A DNA stretch of 10,255 nt from positions 1 to 10,255 of the forward strand of contig CAYHCM010000127.1 in NCBI GenBank assembly GCA_964355045.1, read 5' to 3'. This DNA comes from JABWCE01 sp964355045 (lineage in GTDB: Bacteria; Bacteroidota; Bacteroidia; NS11-12g; UBA9320). The position numbers and the translations under genes are program-made. Below are positions 7,066-10,255 of this stretch, piece by piece (position 1 is the stretch's first letter; each line of letters begins with the position of its first letter). Below the pieces are notes generated by a model. It made no database searches, was not told the origin of the DNA, and worked only from the letters and a program-made list of their open reading frames with translations.

Positions 7066-7431
7066 TTACTGAACTGTTAAGTCCACGGTCAAATCTCCTT
7101 TTTTCCCACCTATTGTTACCTTAGCTCCACCTGAAGTCAGTTTAATTTCAAGGTCGTTGGTATATTTGGCATCTATAAAATAGTCGCCTTTATTTAGGCC
7201 CGAAAAACTATACTTGCCGTTGGCATCGGTAATGGTAGTGGCATCAAATTTTGTAGTGGCCTCTTTGGTATTAAACGCAAGGCTTACTATGGCATTGGCT
7301 TGTGGAGTACCTTTATAGGTAACTGTTCCTTTCACATTTGTTGTATCTGCAAAGCCCGGTTCTTTTTTACAGGCGGTAAGAGTTAATAAACTTAGCATTA
7401 TTAGCAGAGCTGTTATTTTTATTGTTTTCAT
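7066..7431 (-). CDS. Carboxypeptidase-regulatory-like small lipoprotein, copy A
   Basis: This 121-residue lipoprotein (lipobox LTAC, Cys21, then KKE) has one compact beta-sandwich domain. NVKGTVTYKGTPQANAIVSL begins the CarboxypepD_reg/CnaB-like fold, and ITDANGKYSFSGLNKGDYFI is its signature turn. No catalytic residues are expected; such domains mediate binding or structure at the cell surface. It follows the YceI lipoprotein gene by 56 bp, presumably in the same transcript. It differs from copy B at 10 of 121 residues by my count (I4L, I6L, L13V, Q44L, F62I, I67V, A70V, I86V, K89E, T119S), mostly conservative changes. The fold is well supported; the ligand and partner are unknown. Confidence 0.88.
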   Translation of the reverse strand: MKTIKITALLIMLSLLTLTACKKEPGFADTTNVKGTVTYKGTPQANAIVSLAFNTKEATTKFDATTITDANGKYSFSGLNKGDYFIDAKYTNDLEIKLTSGGAKVTIGGKKGDLTVDLTVQ

Positions 7432-7487
7432 GATTTTATTTTTTTGAAGTTAAAATTTAAAAATTATTTTTTAATTATACAATGGTA

Positions 7488-8246
7488 TTAGTAGGCAATA
7501 GTAACTAAGTTACAATCCACCCTAATTGTTACTAAATCGGAAATGGAAGTAGATGTAACCCCAAATGCTGAAACGGCATTCATTCCAAATTTTACAGCTA
7601 ATCCTGCCCTGTCGGTTTTCTTGCCGGTTGTGGTATTGGTGGTAGTAGATTTCCCGGTATAGCTCATAGGCATTTGTATTGATTTTGTTACTCCTTTGAA
7701 AGTTAGATTACCTGTTACCATAAAGCCATTGCCGTATTTTTCACAAGCAGTACTATTAAACCAGGCTGTATCAGTGCTGGCTTTAGGTTTTATTACAACC
7801 GGAGGGCCTGCACTTGTAGTATCCCATTTAACTCCCATATAGCCTGGACCGCATTTGCCATAAGCATCTCTACCGGGTTCTCCGGTGTTGTATGATGATA
7901 GAAGTACCCATGCTTTGATGGTAGTGTTAGCCGGATTTGACTGATCGAAGTTAACCTTCATATCAAAAATGTTAAATCGGCCTGTGAGAGGAGCGCCCGT
8001 TCCGTAATAATTGGTTTCCCACATTACATTAGAGTGTGACTTGTCAACTTTCCAGGCTCCGGGTGTAGTGTAACTGGTAGGAGGATAGCCGCCAATGGTA
8101 GCATTAATTAAATCGGTACCATTAGATCCATCGCCGGGTAGCAACTCAAATTTGTTGTCTTTTTTGCAACTGCTGATGAATACAATTGCGAGGGCAATAA
8201 TACTCATTAGAGCGATTGCCATTGTTTTTACTGATTTTGTTTTCAT
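7488..8246 (-). CDS. YceI-family lipoprotein, copy A
   Basis: This 252-residue lipoprotein (lipobox ISSC, Cys27, then KKD) has a linker to about residue 62 and then a YceI-type lipocalin-like barrel. The signatures are WKVDKSHSNVMWETNY (65-80), GRFNIFDMKVNFD (89-101), GEPGRDAYG (123-130), VTGNLTFKGVTKSIQMPM (177-194) and a closing DLVTIRVDC strand. Characterised YceI proteins bind long isoprenoid chains, so a quinone-like or polyprenyl ligand is plausible next to a quinone-coupled redox cluster, but this is inference. Cys132, Cys168 and Cys245 are conserved in both copies. The body has an insertion (about 131-170) compared with compact YceI proteins. It heads cassette copy A and is followed 56 bp later by the small lipoprotein gene. 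Confidence 0.93.
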   Translation of the reverse strand: MKTKSVKTMAIALMSIIALAIVFISSCKKDNKFELLPGDGSNGTDLINATIGGYPPTSYTTPGAWKVDKSHSNVMWETNYYGTGAPLTGRFNIFDMKVNFDQSNPANTTIKAWVLLSSYNTGEPGRDAYGKCGPGYMGVKWDTTSAGPPVVIKPKASTDTAWFNSTACEKYGNGFMVTGNLTFKGVTKSIQMPMSYTGKSTTTNTTTGKKTDRAGLAVKFGMNAVSAFGVTSTSISDLVTIRVDCNLVTIAY

Positions 8247-8589
8247 ACTATTATTATTTAATTTGGTTTTTTATGTCAGTTTGACAAGGCAAAGTTGCAA
8301 CCGATACGGAGCTAAATTTATGATAAAAATCAAGATATTGTATGATTATTATCAGTTGAAAAGCTGCTTTTTTGCAGGGTTTTAATAGCATTTTACAATT
8401 TTCTTAATATTTCGGAAAAGGGTGAATTTGGAAGGCATTAATTTCTTAAATTGAAAGATGATTCACGCGAAAAAAAAACAGTTATTTAATTTTTAATAAA
8501 CAAAACAGGGTGGAAATTACGAAACCACCCTGTTGATTGATTCTATTAGTATGCTCACCTAAAAAACATTCAATAAAAACCTCTTTGTT
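8247..8589. other. Gene-free spacer between the two cassette copies
   Basis: This 343-bp stretch has no credible gene. From right to left it contains the terminator-like hairpin of copy B (8504-8534), about 120 bp of AT-rich sequence with no feature I can name, a small CTGC-TTTTTT-GCAG hairpin (8364-8377), and the leader of copy A. On the minus strand that leader carries AACTTTGC (complement at 8289-8296), a partial match to the Bacteroidota -7 box TAnnTTTG. No convincing -33 TTTG accompanies it, so I do not call a firm promoter. Confidence 0.5.
8504..8534 (-). terminator. Rho-independent-like terminator after cassette copy B
   Basis: AACAGGGTGG (8504-8513) and CCACCCTGTT (8525-8534) form a perfect 10-bp stem with an 11-nt loop, 55 nt past the stop of the last copy-B gene. 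Read on the minus strand it is followed by TTGTTTATT, a moderate U-rich tract. This would separate copy B from copy A into its own two-gene transcript. Confidence 0.62.
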
Positions 8590-8955
8590 TTACTGAACAG
8601 ATAAATCCACGGTCAAGTCACCTTTTTTACCACCTATTGTTACCTTGGCTCCTCCCGAAGTCAATTTAATTTCAAGGTCATTGGTATATTCGGCATCTAC
8701 AAAATAGTCGCCTTTATTGAGACCTGAAAAACTATATTTACCATTTACATCTGTTACAGTTGTGGCATCAATTTTTGTAGTAGCCTCTTTGGTATTAAAC
8801 GCAAGGCTTACTATGGCATTGGCAAGCGGAGTACCTTTATAAGTAACCGTCCCTTTTACATTTGTTGTATCTGCAAAACCCGGTTCTTTTTTACAGGCGG
8901 TAAGAGTTAAAAGACTTACCATTATTAGCAGAGCTGTTAATTTTAATGTTTTCAT
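8590..8955 (-). CDS. Carboxypeptidase-regulatory-like small lipoprotein, copy B
   Basis: This is the 121-residue paralogue of the gene at 7066-7431, with the same lipobox (LTAC, Cys21, KKE) and single beta-sandwich domain (NVKGTVTYKGTP, then VTDVNGKYSFSGLNKGDYF). The mature C-terminal part, residues 90-118, is identical between copies, while the differences cluster in the signal peptide and mid-domain. K89E is the only charge change. It follows the copy-B YceI gene by 56 bp and ends 55 nt before a terminator-like hairpin, so the pair probably forms its own transcript. The function is probably surface binding or structural support, not established. Confidence 0.88.
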   Translation of the reverse strand: MKTLKLTALLIMVSLLTLTACKKEPGFADTTNVKGTVTYKGTPLANAIVSLAFNTKEATTKIDATTVTDVNGKYSFSGLNKGDYFVDAEYTNDLEIKLTSGGAKVTIGGKKGDLTVDLSVQ

Positions 8956-9011
8956 ATCTTTATTTTTTAAATTATTGTTTATGTTGATAGAGTTATATTT
9001 TTATTAATAAA

Positions 9012-9770
9012 TTAATAGGCGATAGTAACCATGTTACAATCTACTCGGATAGTAACCAAATCGGCTATGGAGGTAGAAGTTACTCCAAAAACGCTAACGG
9101 CATTCATTCCAAATTTTACTGCCAATCCTGCTCTGTCGGTTTTCTTGCCGGTTGTTGTGTTAGTCGTTGTTGACTTTCCGGTATAGCTCATCGGCATTTG
9201 AATTAATTTTGTAACACCTTTAAAAGTTAGATTACCGGTTACCATAAATCCGTTGCCATATTTTTCACAAGCAGTACTATTAAACCAGGCAGTATCTGTA
9301 CTTGCTTTTGGTTTTAGAACAACAGGAGGACCTGCACTTGTTGTATCCCATTTAACTCCCATATAACCCGGGCCGCATTTGCCATAAGCATCTCTGCCTG
9401 GTTCACCTGTGTTATAAGATGATAAAAGTACCCATGCTTTGATGGTAGTGTTAGCCGGATTTGCCTGATCGAAGTTAACTTTCATTTCAAAAATGTTAAA
9501 ACGGCCAGTAAGTGGTGCACCTGTTCCATAGTAATTGGTTTCCCACATCACATTGCTGTGCGATTTGTCAACTTTCCATGCACCGGGTGTAGTGTAGGTG
9601 GTAGGGGGGTAGCATCCAATTGTGGCATTAATTAAATCTGTACCATTGGAGCCATCGCCGGGTAGCAACTCAAATTTGTTGTCTTTCTTGCAACTGCTTA
9701 TAAAGACAATTGCTAAGGCAAAAATACTCATCAGAGTAATTGCCATTGTTTTTACTGATTTTGTTTTCAT
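9012..9770 (-). CDS. YceI-family lipoprotein, copy B
   Basis: This is the 252-residue paralogue of the gene at 7488-8246, with the same lipobox (ISSC, Cys27, KKD) and YceI barrel motifs (WKVDKSHSNVMW, GRFNIFEMKVNFD, VTGNLTFKGVTK). I count 11 substitutions: A12T, I17F, G53C, S58T, D95E, S103A, I152L, S189L, A227V, S236A and L247M. G53C adds a cysteine in the linker before the barrel that copy A lacks, and S189L makes a strand in the barrel more hydrophobic. Both could alter ligand or partner contacts, but that is speculation. The predicted location is the outer membrane, by lipidation. It heads cassette copy B, with a gene-free region carrying palindromic repeats upstream. Confidence 0.93.
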   Translation of the reverse strand: MKTKSVKTMAITLMSIFALAIVFISSCKKDNKFELLPGDGSNGTDLINATIGCYPPTTYTTPGAWKVDKSHSNVMWETNYYGTGAPLTGRFNIFEMKVNFDQANPANTTIKAWVLLSSYNTGEPGRDAYGKCGPGYMGVKWDTTSAGPPVVLKPKASTDTAWFNSTACEKYGNGFMVTGNLTFKGVTKLIQMPMSYTGKSTTTNTTTGKKTDRAGLAVKFGMNAVSVFGVTSTSIADLVTIRVDCNMVTIAY

Positions 9771-9951
9771 ATTTCTATTTATTATTTTTTGGTGTGAAAT
9801 TGTACAGCAAAGTTCCTACTCAATAACATGTTAGATTATGATAAAAGTCATTTTGAGGGCTGTTTGTTTGCAGAAATTTATCTGCGAAAAGACAGGATGA
9901 TGAAATTATATATTCTTGAAATTATAAGTATATAAAGGTAATAAATTGAAA

Positions 9952-10183
9952 ATCGAATTATTCGATATTAGACATCTTTCATAATTCATCGTGAGTAGAA
10001 ATATATTTCGTGCCTACAGCACTTTTTTCATACTAAAAAGGTATTTCTACCGATATTTTGCCCGCCTAAGGCGGGCCTTTAAAATCCCTTTAGGGATTAA
10101 ATATAGGTAGAAACAATTTACCAATGAAAAACAAATCCCTTTAGGGATGAAATAGAATATTTGAATTATGAAAGAGGTCTATT
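9952..10183. repeat. Nested palindromic (REP-like) intergenic element
   Basis: An outer inverted repeat pairs 9967-9987 with 10163-10183 (19 of 21 positions). Inside it lie GTGCCTACAGCAC (10010-10022), an inner inverted repeat 10044-10058/10099-10113 (TTTCTACCGATATTT, 14 of 15), two hairpins within that inner repeat (GCCCGCC-TAA-GGCGGGC at 10060-10076 and AATCCCTTTAGGGATT at 10083-10098), and a second ATCCCTTTAGGGAT at 10135-10148. ATCGAA-TTA-TTCGAT (9952-9966) abuts the left outer arm. TATTTCTAC (10042-10050) can also pair with GTAGAAATA (9995-10003). I recall related TTTCTACCGATATTT/GTGCC palindromes between genes of Bacteroidota. No transposase is present, so it is non-autonomous or regulatory. 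Confidence 0.75.
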
Positions 10184-10233
10184 ATTAGTAGAAAGATAAT
10201 GGGCTTTGGGTTTATTTAAAATAAGGTGATTTT

Positions 10234-10255
10234 ATAGCGGGAAATGCTATTTTTT
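10234..10255 (+). terminator. Short hairpin with T tract at right edge
   Basis: ATAGC (10234-10238) and GCTAT (10246-10250) form a 5-bp stem with a 7-nt loop followed by TTTTT to the window end. The shape suits a plus-strand terminator, but no plus-strand gene precedes it here and the stem is weak. It may belong to something off the edge. Confidence 0.22.

Larger units (their letters stand above)
7066..8331 (-). repeat. Tandem cassette duplication, copy A
   Basis: This block (two genes plus the leader to 8331) is repeated at 8590-9849. Both ends of both genes are offset by exactly 1524 bp. In the leader the motifs GCAAAGTT (8289 against 9807) and GATAAAA(A/G)TC (8322 against 9840) are offset by 1518, so there is a 6-bp indel. 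The 56-bp spacer between the two genes keeps its length but has diverged strongly in sequence, while the coding parts remain closely similar. Confidence 0.9.
8590..9849 (-). repeat. Tandem cassette duplication, copy B
   Basis: This is the partner of the block at 7066-8331. In one sample stretch I compared by eye (7081-7140 against 8605-8664) I see 8 differences in 60 bases, and none changes the protein in that stretch. With only 21 amino-acid changes over 373 residues, this suggests an old duplication kept by purifying selection rather than a recent or assembly-made repeat. Confidence 0.9.
9771..10255. other. Gene-free region upstream of the lipoprotein cassettes
   Basis: No credible gene lies in this 485-bp stretch. 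It holds the leader of copy B (9771 to about 9875; AACTTTGC on the minus strand, complement at 9807-9814, is a partial -7-like match), about 75 bp of AT-rich sequence without features, the nested palindromic element (9952-10183), and a hairpin at the right edge. Confidence 0.6.

Noticed and set aside
8095..8385. Plus-strand open frames at 8095-8385 and 9622-9834
   Set aside because: They are antisense to the signal peptides of the two YceI genes. They occur in both copies only because the cassettes are duplicated, and their lengths and ends differ.
7066..9849. Duplicated cassette considered as an assembly artefact or IS-mediated composite element
   Set aside because: The copies differ at many silent sites and no transposase or terminal repeats bracket either copy.
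9952..10183. Repeated palindromes considered as a CRISPR array
   Set aside because: The repeats are of different sequence, in nested inverted arrangement, without regular spacers or cas genes.

Overview
This is a low-GC window that looks like a member of the Bacteroidota. The evidence is the very AT-rich spacers, the lack of clear Shine-Dalgarno sequences, the many small lipoproteins with Cys followed by [Q/K]-K-[D/E], a DUF5777-type outer-membrane beta-barrel, and palindromic intergenic repeats of a kind I associate with that phylum. All eleven genes I accept lie on the minus strand, so transcription runs from right to left. There are no RNA genes, transposases or CRISPR arrays.

Layout in the order of transcription. 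(1) 9771-10255 has no gene. It holds an elaborate nested palindromic element at about 9952-10183. (2) 8590-9770 and 7066-8246 are two tandem copies of a two-gene cassette: a YceI-family lipoprotein followed by a 121-residue carboxypeptidase-regulatory-like lipoprotein. The copies are offset by exactly 1524 bp through both genes, and each is followed by a CAGGGTGG/CCACCCTG hairpin. (3) 38-6864 is a seven-gene redox cluster. In order it encodes a diheme lipoprotein (ethylbenzene-dehydrogenase-like heme domain plus cytochrome c), a CX4CH monoheme lipoprotein, a DUF5777-like beta-barrel, a Tat-exported four-cluster ferredoxin, an NrfD/PsrC-type quinone-interacting membrane subunit, a membrane-anchored beta-rich protein of unknown function, and a small class I cytochrome c.

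Inferred joint role. NrfD would exchange electrons with menaquinone, the periplasmic FeS subunit would relay them, and the small cytochrome c would shuttle them through the periplasm. The heme lipoproteins and the beta-barrel would extend the path to the outer membrane, and the YceI lipoproteins (a family known to bind isoprenoids) may handle quinone-like lipids. The window contains no molybdopterin or other obvious catalytic subunit. Either the catalytic subunit lies outside the window, or the cluster is itself an electron-transfer or trans-envelope module. Each domain assignment is well supported. The system-level function is inference.
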